A stretch of 64,000 nucleotides of DNA, from contig NC_088308.1 of NCBI RefSeq assembly GCF_910592395.1, positions 4,712,001 through 4,776,000 of the forward strand. The letters are read 5' to 3'. This document shows positions 12,750 through 23,576 of this stretch, in pieces. A program made the translations under genes and the position numbers. The stretch's first letter is position 1. Every line of letters begins with the position of its first letter. Source of the DNA: Lineus longissimus (taxonomy: Eukaryota > Nemertea > Pilidiophora > Heteronemertea > Lineidae). The notes beneath the pieces are model-generated. The model had not been told where the DNA came from. It searched no databases and worked only from the letters and a program-made list of their open reading frames with translations.

Positions 12750-15700
12750 CTACCTATCCTTGAAGATAATATCAACAGGTCTGTCCGGCAGAGTGAAAAC
12801 TCTGTTCAACATTCCCACTGGTTCTCCATTGTAATCAAGCGTGAATTTCTTGGTAATCTGAAGTAAAAAAGAACCCAATAAAAACTTAAATTTTATCTGA
12901 CGAAGAACAAAAGGGGAACGTGCTAAGAAGCAAGTGAATAACAAAGTGGCTGCAAGTGACAAGAAGCAAAACCGCTTGCCTTTCAAAACAGGCAACACTA
13001 AAAAATGTGGAAAAGGGCCAAGGACTCAGCTGGTATTGACAAAGCTGAAACAAAGAATCCCTCCTCAGCGCGGTACAGTAATCATATCATGAAATGTTAC
13101 CAATCAAGAACGGTTTTCTAAAGGAATGACTATTCATTTTCTGCTTCGGAAGAAGTGAGTGTCGACAATCCGACGGACCTTTTATCCCGAACATATCTCG
13201 TATAATTTTGTTCTTAATACTTTGGTCTGAAAACAAATATGTGGACACTCAAACATCATTTAGGATTTTAGGAATGATCTTATTCCCATCGACTTGCCTT
13301 TATTAGTGCAAGATAAATCGCCTGTTCAGCAAACCGTCTCCCAATGCACATTCTTGGGCCGTAACCGAATGGCAACATGGCGAATCTAGGCGGTGGCCGT
13401 AAGGTGGCGCTCCCGTCTTTCAGCCATCTTTCTGGGATAAACTCGTCTGGCTGGTCGAAATACATATCATCACGGCAGATGGTCTGGTTGTTTGTGGCAA
13501 TGATCGTCTGGAAACCAAGTTTGATGAATCATCTGGTAAACATGTGGCAAATATCTTGAGGGCTGAGACAAGATACCATCTGGAGTGTTGGACACTTTGA
13601 TCCTGTTGCAAAGGACAATTAGTCCAAAATGTGTTGTAGCAAACTCGGGTATCGTACATCAGCATGTGTGAATCACATTGCAATTATAGTCGTTTTTGTT
13701 TTTTAAAAATTAAAAATTTGGTCAAAAATACTGACTTACTCCTTTGGGAACGTTATAGCCAGCCAGCGTCATGGGACAGTTTAGTATTCGAGTTGTTCCT
13801 CCTTCGATTGGAAAATTAAGCCTGTAAGAAAAAGTAGGTCCAAAGACATGACCGAGAAGGAAACACCTTGTTAGTCAGTGTTGTTCCATTAATTTCAATT
13901 TGTTGCCGAAGCGCTAATCACCACGAATACACACTCAGTCTGATGTGTTGAAAAAATCCCCCACTATTGTACGTTCATGAAAGGTTTGTCTTGATGACAG
14001 CTTTTATACAATCTGCATCGCGACAGTGTCCTTTTCATCACCACAATACCCTGATATAACCTTAAAGATGCTTTGGGATATAGCATCTTGGCAAGGTTTG
14101 TTCAGTGATAGAGCTGTTAGATAGAACGCCAGTATCATGCTGCTAGGACATTACCTAAATGATTCCTTCAGACAAGACTTGAGATAATGCATCTTGGCCA
14201 AGGTTTGTTCAGTGATAGTCCCGTCAGATGGTATGACAGTGATAAGCTCCTCATACAGACGCTGCTGCTTCTCCGGATGCCTTGCCATGTTATACAGCAG
14301 AAACGATAACGCACCAGAGACCTTAGGATACACAAATTTGTTTCAAGCGAAAAATGCTATAAAAACTCCTAAGGAACGATAGCAAAAGTTGACAATTGTT
14401 AACGTAGCCTACATACATGTATGTTTTTCTTCCTTAAAAGCGATGAGAAAGGTTAAATTTCTAAACATGAATTTCAATGAGAACAATCTTTAAACCTTCA
14501 TCATTGAATGCTGAGCTCAGCTTAGAGATAGTATTGGTAGACCGACTCACCGAGTCAAATCCAGCAGTAAATAGGTCTGATAGAATACCATGGACTTGAG
14601 CTTCTGATAACTTTTCGGAGCCCATGAGTGAACAGAGAAGGTTAGGACCATTCTCACGGTCGGTAGTCCTATCAGAGGACTGTAGGCTCTCCCAAGCTTT
14701 TCTGACATACACACTGGAGATTCTGTAAAACGAATTTAAAAAAAGAAGCACGATAAATCCATTTTCGTACCATTCCATCCATTCAATAGTTACGAATTCT
14801 GCATCGCCGACGTCTTCGTTATAAACAACCTCTTGGGGGCGCCATTTCAGCGTTTATGACAATTTTGCTTTGGCTAAACATGGAAGCAACAATTGGGCTG
14901 ACTGTCAGATATGCTGAACATTACATATTTCTGACTGCAGTTAGCGCCCTTATTCATGCCCCATTCACCTACCTGGCACTATCCTTCCGTCCATTCACAA
15001 ATTCCTTGTACTGTTTAGTACGGTAAAAGAAGTACCATGGAAAACCGAAGGCTGTTTTCTGGATGGCGAGGAAGACTTTTGAGGTGGCTTTTGAGATGAT
15101 GTCGGCATCTGAGCCGGGGACGATCGCTTTTTCAAGGCAGCCGAGACGGGCGTTAAAACATATGACACTGTTTGCTGTGAGAGAGACAGTTAAACTGGCT
15201 TTTCATTTTAAGTGGCGAGACGTAGGGCTAATGTATGAGCTTTTGGATCCAGGTAGGGGACTCATCTATATATATCATGAAGATATATTAGCTTTCCTCC
15301 AAGAAATTTCCCTCAAAAATTTTATCAGTTTTTACAATCTAACGGTGTATATACGATACTTACCGGTAACGATAAATACCATGAAATGGCTCTTATTGGA
15401 AAAAACTACCTACTGGCAAGTTCGTGTATCTACAGCTACCACGAATTATAACATTCACCATGCCCCGAAATGAATTGTATGAGAACGTCCCACCATTCCG
15501 CCATGTGAACATATCAACATTACATCGTACACGAAATCTTCAGCGGTTGATGTTTTTCTCAAAAGCACTGACTGTTCCATTGATCATTCATTTTCAAGGA
15601 AGCACCCTTGAACGATATGGCTCGACTTACTCTCAATAGCATATCTTTGAATGGGGCAGTAGAGATCTCTGACGGTGCCCTCGTCATCTCGGAGCTGGGC

Positions 15701-16922
15701 GAGGAGGTTTGCGAAGTCGTCTGCCACCTCGTTCTGCTGGGGAAGATACGCAAATGCCGCCCTTGGGTGCATCATGTGTTTCTGGAGGGACATCCGGAAT
15801 TTGTACCACTCCTCTCCGTTGCTGAAGAGAAAAGTCATGCGGGGATCGTTTTGTGAAATCTAGATTACATCAAACTGTTTAAATTTTTGGGTCATTTGCG
15901 CGTGCCAATTAACATGACTAACTGAATGCAAATTTTCACATCGCGATCTGGGTGAATGGAAATTCCTTTGATTGCCACAGAATCCGTTCCAGCTAAAACA
16001 GCCAAAATGGCATGGATGAGGATGATAGATGTTTTCTTCTCAATAGGGAGCTATCATGGGCTTGATAACATTGGCATGCGATATTGTGTACATATCGCCT
16101 GTGTACATTTAGTGTACATCCGGGCATCATGTTTCCATCACTCTGTTGAAATGCAAGATGGCGACCGGTGTAGATTCTATGAATAATTTACGGTATGCAC
16201 CAAAACCAGGAACCTTTTTACAGGAACTGAACCTCTCGAAATAGAGACGTATACTCACAGGGATCCGAGACCAAGCGGTATTTCATCGCGCTTGTTGGCC
16301 ACGATTGTAATGGGTACAGCGGGTCGCTCGGGCGTCCTTCCTTCGGCCCGGAACACCTTCGAGATGTCATGAGGTTCATACAGCTGAACCAGTGTGAACG
16401 GGCCGATCTTTTCCCGGTAGATGTTACCGTACTTCTTGTAGTTCTCGACTTTCGCCTTATAGAACCGCTCGAAACTGTGTTTACCTGAAGAAGTTGATAA
16501 CACTGAGGTGTTCCACTCTATAATGCATTGGACGAGACCAGAAAGAAAACTTCGTTCCAAGTTCTGTAGAATAGTAATTGAGTTGGCTGTCATAAGGGAA
16601 TTCTTCGGTTTTGGCCATCTTAGGTCGATACCAACTGCCACCCATCTTGACACACATGATAACGAGGGTCCGAGATCACACAGTCCCTTTAACAATGCTG
16701 TCACCCGAAAAATGCGTGAAGTAGAGCCAACGCAATAGCAAAAAATAGCAATTCAAAATCCGAACGAAATCATATTGGAAAAATAGAATAGTGAAATAGG
16801 GATGACTTACCAAAGACAGTATACTCAAGAACGGTCCCAAGAAGTGGTACAGACCTTGGCCCTGGGATTTTCGAGAAGGCTTTTCCAACGGCATTACTTA
16901 AGGTATGTAGGAAGCGTTTCAT
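12750..16922 (-). CDS. Mitochondrial-clan cytochrome P450, complete, nine exons, 489 aa
   Basis: Exons, 5' to 3': 16922-16811, 16484-16259, 15821-15631, 15174-14973, 14722-14551, 14321-14155, 13821-13740, 13507-13298, 12857-12750. Every donor/acceptor pair joins in phase, and the total is exactly 490 codons with TAG. The short, basic N-terminus (MKRFLHTLSNAVGKAF) resembles a mitochondrial presequence and precedes the proline-rich hinge KIPGPRSVPLLG at about residues 18-29. Seen in order: C-helix WYKFR (W118, R122), I-helix DLFTAGFDS (297-301, with Ser where many P450s have Thr), K-helix ESFR (E354, R357), PERW (409-412), the haem loop FGYGPRMCIGRR with Cys438 as axial ligand, and EPVGM...LPDRPVD near the end. 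The length and the Arg in the haem loop fit the mitochondrial clan (CYP10/11/24/27/44-like). Family knowledge predicts an inner-membrane monooxygenase fed by adrenodoxin; the substrate is unknown. No other P450 exons are nearby. Confidence 0.95.
13292..13300 (-). promoter_or_regulatory. Non-canonical GC splice donor of P450 intron 8
   Basis: Exon 8 ends ATAAAG and the intron begins GCAAGT instead of GTAAGT. The acceptor at 12,858 is a strong TTTTTTACTTCAG. The frame across the junction (AIYLALIK joined to ITKKFTLDY) continues the expected P450 C-terminus, and the flanking bases match the known GC-AG consensus AG|GCAAGT. All other introns of the gene use GT. Confidence 0.85.
14061..14130 (-). 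pseudogene. Decayed partial copy of P450 exon 6 inside intron 6
   Basis: Bases 14,083-14,111 match exon 6 bases 14,189-14,218 with a single base deleted. The match covers the codons for ITEQTLAKM just before the K-helix, and a weaker resemblance continues for some 20 bases towards the missing splice site. The copy begins about 45 bp after the exon 6 donor. The deletion shifts the frame and there is no usable donor, so it is not a functional alternative exon. It is a relic of a local exon duplication. Confidence 0.75.
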
Positions 16923-18046
16923 GACAATTTCTATCGAAAAGAATACAACAAAAGATGCCTAGATTTCCAAGAAAGGAGGATTCCAGGAAATGCAATGGGA
17001 CACTACTCAGTGATGATGCTACCCAACGTATCAAGTTAAACACCAATTATTTCTTACGGTAACAGGCTAGGCAGTACGGTTTGCTCATGTGGTGATTCCC
17101 AGACTGACAATTGCGCAAGAAGATGACACGCTTTCCACGATGTTCCGTTGTTAGAAGCAGCAGCGCTCTGGTCATTGAACTCGAAAGGAGACAAGCTTAC
17201 CTATAGACAAACTCAAAGGTGATCTGGTCTGTTATAAACATAGAATTGCTGGATTCTGCAGAAATCCATTAGATCCTTATCAAGTAGTTGTATCAGTGAG
17301 GTTACCACTTGGTATCTTCCCTGTTAGCGGTGCATGCTAAGAATTATCGAGGTATATCATAAGTGTCTCAAGATTTATATAATCTATTAGTTATGTCGTG
17401 AAACAAGAGGAGGTACTTGGCAGGTTTGGCAACCCTTAGTAGTGAGGAACGACCAAGTACAAAGATAATGTACTAAAAAAAGGTCGTCGATAAATAATCG
17501 ACCACCTTTTAGAAAATTTCACTAATTTCTCGTACAACGAATCTCTCTCGGATACAGCGTACATAATAACATTAATATGCGCCCGGTAGAGGTCATCTTG
17601 AGATCAGGTTTTGATACTCCCATTCCGAGGGGCGGAGTATATTGCAAATCACTGCTTATGTCAGGATGCGCAGAGGTTTTCAGGAAAATTTAACAAAACT
17701 TTAGGTTTTCACAATTTTTTTCTTCATTATCTGGAAAACATTTGCTAATTAAACTAGCAATACCATGTACAAAGGTTTGAATAATTTTTTTTGTTCCTAT
17801 CAATGGCATAGACGCACATGCTGCATGGATTTTGCCCTGAACTCATCTACTTTTCGAATATAACGCCAGTTGATCGCGAAGTCACTCAGGTGTAAAAGCG
17901 TGCCAATTACTTTTGTAAAACTCACCTTTTGTTTTTCATTAATCCAAATAAAAAGGAACTAGTAATCCATCCGAAAATTCGCAGAGAATATCAGAATGGG
18001 CCGACCTTCTGGAACCATTTAATTCGCGAAAATGGACGTCTACCTT
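16923..18046. other. Upstream region of the P450 gene
   Basis: About 1.1 kb that should include the P450 promoter, since that gene reads leftward from 16,922. I see no clear TATA box at a fixed distance and no recognisable coding exon. A short copy of dispersed repeat R1 lies at 17.61-17.66 kb. Confidence 0.45.
17609..17660 (-). repeat. Dispersed repeat family R1, copy 2 (internally deleted)
   Basis: On the minus strand it reads GATTTGCAATATACTCCGCC then CCTCGG, and after a gap relative to copy 1, GGGAGTATCAAAACCTGATC. It shares the adjoining motif ACTGCTTATGTCAGGATGC with copy 3 at 22.6 kb (ACTGGTTACGTCAGGATGC). Confidence 0.5.
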
Positions 18047-18689
18047 CGGCGGGCAGAAAATGCATGCTGTATACCGTCTGCAGACTGGGGGTTTTCTCAT
18101 GAGTCAATAGAGTCTAAGGTCTGGAATTAGGGGACCATCTCAACAGTTGCCATGTGATTTTCACACAAAATAAGAGGCCATTTCAGGAATATGCCAAACG
18201 GTAGAACAAAGATTATCTAGGCCTTTGTGCAAACAGGCGTGCGATACACCACGAGTTGGGGTGTAGGCCTAAATTCCTTTAACTGTGAATCAAGTGCATC
18301 CACTGGCACGCTACATGTATGTGTGACTCGCACGGATTAAGCACGTAGGGCCTGCATGATGCTTATCAGCTAGGATGTATCTTGTGACCAGGACTGTAGT
18401 AATAAACATCAACAATCAACCAGGCGCACGAGGCACAACAGGCCTATACAAATATACATGTCCTGTATTAAGTACGCCATCTGCCATGCACACCCAAAAA
18501 AAACTTCTTCCTGCAAGATGATTCACAGGTAATTCAAATATAAGAAAACAAACTTTAAAAAAAAGTTGGCGCAAAGCAGCTACTGATATGGTCCCCTAAT
18601 TCCAGACCTTAGATTTTATTGACTCATGAGAAAACCCCCAGTCTGCAGACGGTATGCAGCATGCATTTTCTGCCCGCCGCGTCTACCTT
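18037..18689. mobile_element. Non-autonomous DNA transposon, 633 bp, 92-bp TIRs, 10-bp TSD (Mutator-like structure)
   Basis: The element spans 18,047-18,679. Its 92-bp ends (18,047-18,138 and 18,588-18,679) are inverted copies differing at only three positions, beginning CGGCGGGCAGAAAATGCATG. It is flanked by the exact direct repeat CGTCTACCTT, at 18,037-18,046 and 18,680-18,689, which is the target-site duplication. Among known DNA transposon superfamilies, long TIRs combined with a 9-11 bp duplication are typical of Mutator/MULE elements. The interior of about 450 bp has no transposase. The near-identity of the arms and the intact duplication point to a fairly recent insertion between the P450 and Shisa-like genes. 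Confidence 0.9.
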
Positions 18690-19496
18690 GATCGCAATGC
18701 CTTTATCACAGGGAAGATGATTGACCGAGAGTTGCAGACGCGTCTAAGAACTACTTTTACAGTCAGTACCCTCTCAGTCCGTACGCATTCATTGTTTCAA
18801 CAAATTTTACATTGCTGTTGGTTTATCGTGTTTATCAGATTTATTGCCCAGAATACTATGATGTCAAGGCTGAGTGCATCGATGAAGACTTGTTGATAAT
18901 GCATTTGTTATCTAAACCAGTTGAAAGTAATTAAGCGCGATATTGAACCGGATTTTGTTGTTACAATGTAGCATTTTGATTTATTTACGACAGTACTTTA
19001 TATATACAGGCAAAAACGTCATTCCTTTTTACACAAAATAATATATACAGACAGTGTATCCAAGAATTTTTTACAGTCACTTTCCTCTTTAAGAACATTC
19101 CATATTTTCCTAGGTGGTACTGGACAAAAATGAACATTCATTATATATACCTTTTTGATAACATCAATTCTGTTTTTCATCTCCCTTTGTAGCGGAATGT
19201 CAGCAAAGGCGAACTCACTCACTCTCAACAACTACTGTGACGAAAACTCTAAATCGGGCCGTATAGAGCAATAGTTCATGATACATCCACAGATGTATGC
19301 AGCTTAGCTTTTACTCTGTGCTAATAAGATAAACTGAACAAAACGACTTAATCACCAATAATGCTTGGGAGTGAACGAGGTATATCTTTACTGGCTGAGA
19401 ATTGGTTTATACAGAGGTCTAAAAATACATGAACACTACACGTATGATCGGGTATGGATTGTTTTTGGCTCCAAGGAGTCAACGTATTGACGTCAT

Positions 19497-21524
19497 TCAT
19501 GACGTATCGTTCCTATCTGCGGCTGGCGCAACGTGGATGACTGACGACCTAGTTGATGTAGGCCTACTAGTATTACTAGCACGGCTGTTTCCCTGTCGAC
19601 TGGCGTTCCCTCGATTGTCTAAGATAACCGGCTGCTCCTGGTTGTTAAGTGCATAACTCGGTGGAGACTGGAAAGTTTCATCTGGATAGTGTCCCAAACT
19701 GGAATAGCGCGGTAGATCCGCTACCTCCGCATATGGTGGTGGTTTTGGTGGTTCCGTACTAAACGCATCGTGGTATGTATTGGAGTATCTCGGGGAGTAC
19801 CGCGGGCACTCCTCCACGTATGCTATGGTGGATATTTCTCCTGCGGGTGGACTCGCTGCAGCAGGTCTGTTTTGGGGAAGGTTTGGTGTGCGGTTAGAAA
19901 GAGCTCCGGACGACACTGTAGTTGTGGTTGTCACTGTAATGAAATGGACAGCCGTTAATAGCTAAGAAAGTGGATTCAACTTCGAGCTTTTCATCCAACT
20001 ACGAGCTTTTTATCCAACTTCAAACACAGCATAAAACTATTAATATCCAACTACAAGCACGGAACCGACATATTTGCGGATGAAGCTGCTGATGCACTAG
20101 GCGACTCGTAGCATTCGAACTAAGTTCAAAATTTACGTTTCCCCGTACAAACCTTTGCCATTCTTTTTATAATTAACTAACGCCATGCATAGCGCAGACA
20201 ACAGGCTGACAAGGATGAGGCCAATGATCACTCCAAGGGCAATCCATATCCTAAAAATGGAATGAAAGGATTCTATAGAGTATGAGACATGGGATATAGA
20301 ATATAAGATATAGGATGGTGTACAGGAGGCAAGAGTGAAAAATGGGCATCACCATGGCACATCTGGTCATTACAGGTGTAAACGAATGGCATGGAGTAGT
20401 TTTCTGAAGTTTTCTACTCAGCTTTCAATTGTTAGAAGTTACTTCTGATTATAGTCATTTTGTAGCAATTGTCGTTTACATGTACACACCATCCATTGCG
20501 TACTTTTTATGCTGTTCACACCGACAATTCATTGTGTAGATCATGGCAAGAGAAATATAAGTAACTTGTTTATACTTGATACTTGGTAGTATCTTGGCAT
20601 TGTCTGCTTTAGTTGATTCAGGTAAATGCCATGGTGAAGTTAACTTCAAGATGGTTGAAATATGAGTTCTGAATAACCCTGTCCAAACCAATTACAAACA
20701 TATATTATTGACTTAACATTCAATCAGTTTAATCGAGCAGCTGCGTGTAGTCCATGGTAACGTTATCACCTTGTGAGACAAGACCACTAATGAATATTCA
20801 TAGGTCGAGGCCTATCAATTAGACGAGTGCATGTTTTTAACTCTCAAGTACATATTTGGAGAGGTATTGAAAAAATATTTGTTGTGGCAAGTCTACAGAT
20901 ATAAAGAAATTATTTGATGAAAAAATTAATTTCGAATTTTGCTAATTGGGTAATAGGGGGCGTGTTTTGAGATTTTTCTGCCAGTTGGCTGAAAAGAGCG
21001 GAAATATCAATGTCTGTCTTATTTGTCGATTATCAAAAAATTTCCGCGGTCAACTACCAGTTTATTTTTCACCATTTACTTGCCCGACTGTCCGAAATAT
21101 CATATCAAAATTTCAGATTCACAACCCCACGCAGTATTTGATGCGTCGCGGTCAAATAAATATTGGCAATTTAACTGCTAAAAGGCTTAAAAAATCAATT
21201 GTGGTCTTGTCTCCTGTTACGAGGGTAAAGCTGTCTTTAAAACCCCTTACCATGTTAGATATTGCATTGATGACGCACATCCTGTGTTCGAATATCCTTC
21301 ATAATCACCAAAGGCCTTGAAGTACTTCCTACAGCAATATTTATTCAGTTCATTTCCACAACAGTAGACTGGACACTGGAATGTCTCCACGAAGTGATCT
21401 GTAGTGTTGCAGTAGGCATAACAGTAAGCTCCGAAACCTTTCTTGCTCGCCGACACACATGCTTGAAAGGGAAAAATCGTTGCCAAAATCGTTATCAGAA
21501 ATAACCAAATAGATTTAAAGGATT
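19497..21524 (-). CDS. Shisa-like single-pass membrane adaptor (STMC6 superfamily), three exons seen
   Basis: Exons: about 21524-21251, 20250-20153, 19933-19497; the splice phases join exactly. The first exon seen holds a hydrophobic stretch SIWLFLITILATIFPFQA (signal peptide), then a cysteine-rich domain with C-x3-C spacing (CYAYC), FQCPVYCCG and NKYCC, the hallmark of the Shisa/CYYR1/WBP1 group. The second exon is the membrane segment IWIALGVIIGLILVSLLSA followed by a stop-transfer NYKKNGK. The third is a proline-rich tail of about 145 aa with PPPYAE and PPSYAL motifs, likely WW-domain or NEDD4-ligase docking sites. The start Met is not in this exon; a short upstream exon contributing one base is implied by the TTCGAG acceptor. 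Known Shisa proteins act in the ER on Wnt/FGF receptors or as glutamate-receptor partners; which applies here cannot be told. Total about 269 aa. AATAAA signals lie at 18,980 and 18,840 on the same strand. Confidence 0.85.
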
Positions 21525-21606
21525 CTCGAAAACAATATCACCAGTAACCCCAAGCAATTTACTTCATAATGCGAGAAGATTTATCCACATCGATCCTACT
21601 TGTTCG

Positions 21607-21624
21607 CCCCCCCCCCCCCCCCCC
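21607..21624. repeat. Poly-C run (18 C)
   Basis: Uninterrupted C18, about 80 bp upstream of the Shisa-like signal-peptide exon, where the gene's upstream intron would be. Confidence 0.95.
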
Positions 21625-22524
21625 ATTGTACACACTCTCTGCGTTCCATTATTCCATACCTTTACTATTTCGTCTTCTCTTCCCAATCAAAGGCATTGAA
21701 TTTATCGTCTCAATGTTCAAAGTCACAATCGTACACTCAAAGTGAGTACATCACTGTACTTTTTATATGTATATTATGGATATATGTACATGTTCCACAA
21801 AGTTACAAAACAGCTGCTGAATTTGAAAAAAATGCAGGTGCACACTGTGCCATTTGATATTCACTATAAAATAAGGTCTCATTGACGCATGCATCGACCG
21901 AGTCGACTTTGTCCTACCTGGCAAGGAAACTGATACAATCCAAGGGAAAATGTGAAGTATTCGTGGGTTATTTTCAAAATCCATCATCATTTTCTACGTC
22001 ATATTGAAATTCGAGGACATATAACAGACGATATGTTGTTTTCTCTCAGTACTAGAATATTAATTCGTCATGTGAGGTTTATCCCACTAACCTTACATTG
22101 ACCCTATAGCATATTTTAGTTGGCTATGCTATATGGCTAAGGGCCTGTTCATATTTGGTTTTTGACCTATTTGGTGGCAACACAGCACGTTCGCGGATTA
22201 AGTACCGAACTAAGCACGGTTTAGGCAATGCTCGAATTGGACATGTTTGCATTGATATGGTGTTGTGACCGTTTTATAGAAAATATTTGGATTCGACGTC
22301 ACCAGGCGAGCAAATAGTAGCTTTTGAGAAAGACACATCCGACTGAACATAAATATCAAGCATATGGCGAAAATGAAAACGAGATTTCCCTTTTTATCAA
22401 AAAGTCAGGTTTGTCCGTTCAAATATTTAAAACTCAATTTGAGATTTCCCGTTACGCGCTGACTGTAAAGTTCAACGAAATGATGCTGGTACTGACCGAT
22501 CAAGAAATATGACACAGGCCACAT

Positions 22525-22620
22525 CGCACCATCCAGAGATACAGGTTTTTGATACTCCTACATCGTATATTGAAATATGGAGATATTTACAACTACTGGT
22601 TACGTCAGGATGCATCGCAC
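22525..22620 (-). repeat. Dispersed repeat family R1, copy 3
   Basis: The minus strand reads GTAGGAGTATCAAAAACCTG then TATCTCTGGAT, matching copy 1 at 970-1000 with few changes, and is preceded by a related CTCCATATTTCAA block. It shares TCAGGATGC-side sequence with copy 2. Confidence 0.6.
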
Positions 22621-23576
22621 TGGCTTGCCTATATCCTCGATTTACAAACATGACATGGAAGCGTTTTATTGGACCTTTAGGTTGGTTGGAAACTCTGGAG
22701 ATGTCCCTGCCTTCGACCAATGTTGCTTGCGGTATTGGCATTGGAGTGGTACCCTCTAGCAGTAATCGCTAACGAGTTTCAGCAGTCCGGTAGATGGAGT
22801 TTGTGTGTAATACAAATGCTTTTGCTATGATATCACCAGAGTTGTCTTTATTGTGCCAATGCGGAATTCATAGACCGTGTCGTAGACAAAAGCGAGCATC
22901 ACCCGGAGTCATAAATTGGTATATATAGCGCCAAAATTGAGAAAAAAATGTTCTAGAATGCTAAACTAACCGCTGCATCTGGTGATTAAACGCTTTTTAA
23001 TCATTCATCTAAGATAGCATTCGATCATGTGTTTTGCACGCGTTTTCGAGGCACATTTCAAGGCTCGGGGAAAAGGCAACAATCAATTAGTCCTTACTCT
23101 TTTCTTCTGGGTTTAAGCCTGAATACTTGCTGATGATTCCAAGGAGACCAAAGTGTGCTTTCCTTATAAAAATGACAGCACTGTCTAAATTTACATGTAC
23201 AAGTACATGTACCAAACGAACCACTCACCTTTATATAAAGCCATGTTTTAGTACTTCTCCTTTGACAAAAAGTAACGGGATTTTTTGTCATATAACATGA
23301 TTGTGACTTAAGAGGCTATGTAGTGCCTCGTTGCTTTCTGCGTTAAACGCATCATTAGGCAGAAATAACTGACTAAAGAAGCCGAGGGGACGAAAGCGTG
23401 GTCAATTTATTAAGGGTTTATTGGCCAAATCTTACCGCAGTGCTGCGTTAATCATCCTGAGCATCTGGCACCTGTCAGCACCATACGCCCAGGTGGTGAA
23501 CATAGTGTCGTGGATGAATCTTTAATGGGCCCATGGAAGGATATGATCATATATTCTATGATGGCCCATGGTAGAT

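Larger units (their letters stand above)
21525..23576. other. Upstream flank of the Shisa-like gene
   Basis: The missing first exon and promoter of the Shisa-like gene should lie in this stretch. There is a C18 run at 21,607-21,624 and a copy of dispersed repeat R1 near 22.5 kb. The open frames near 22.3-22.8 kb on both strands coincide with that repeat and are not convincing genes. Confidence 0.45.

Noticed and set aside
15063-15473. Plus-strand 136-codon frame and neighbouring plus-strand frames at 15.4-15.86 kb
   Set aside because: They are antisense to P450 exons 3 and 4, whose minus-strand reading is fully explained by family motifs and splice phases.
20946-21320. Plus-strand 124-codon frame
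   Set aside because: It overlaps the Shisa-like exon on the other strand, has no recognisable motif and its 5' part is low-complexity intron.
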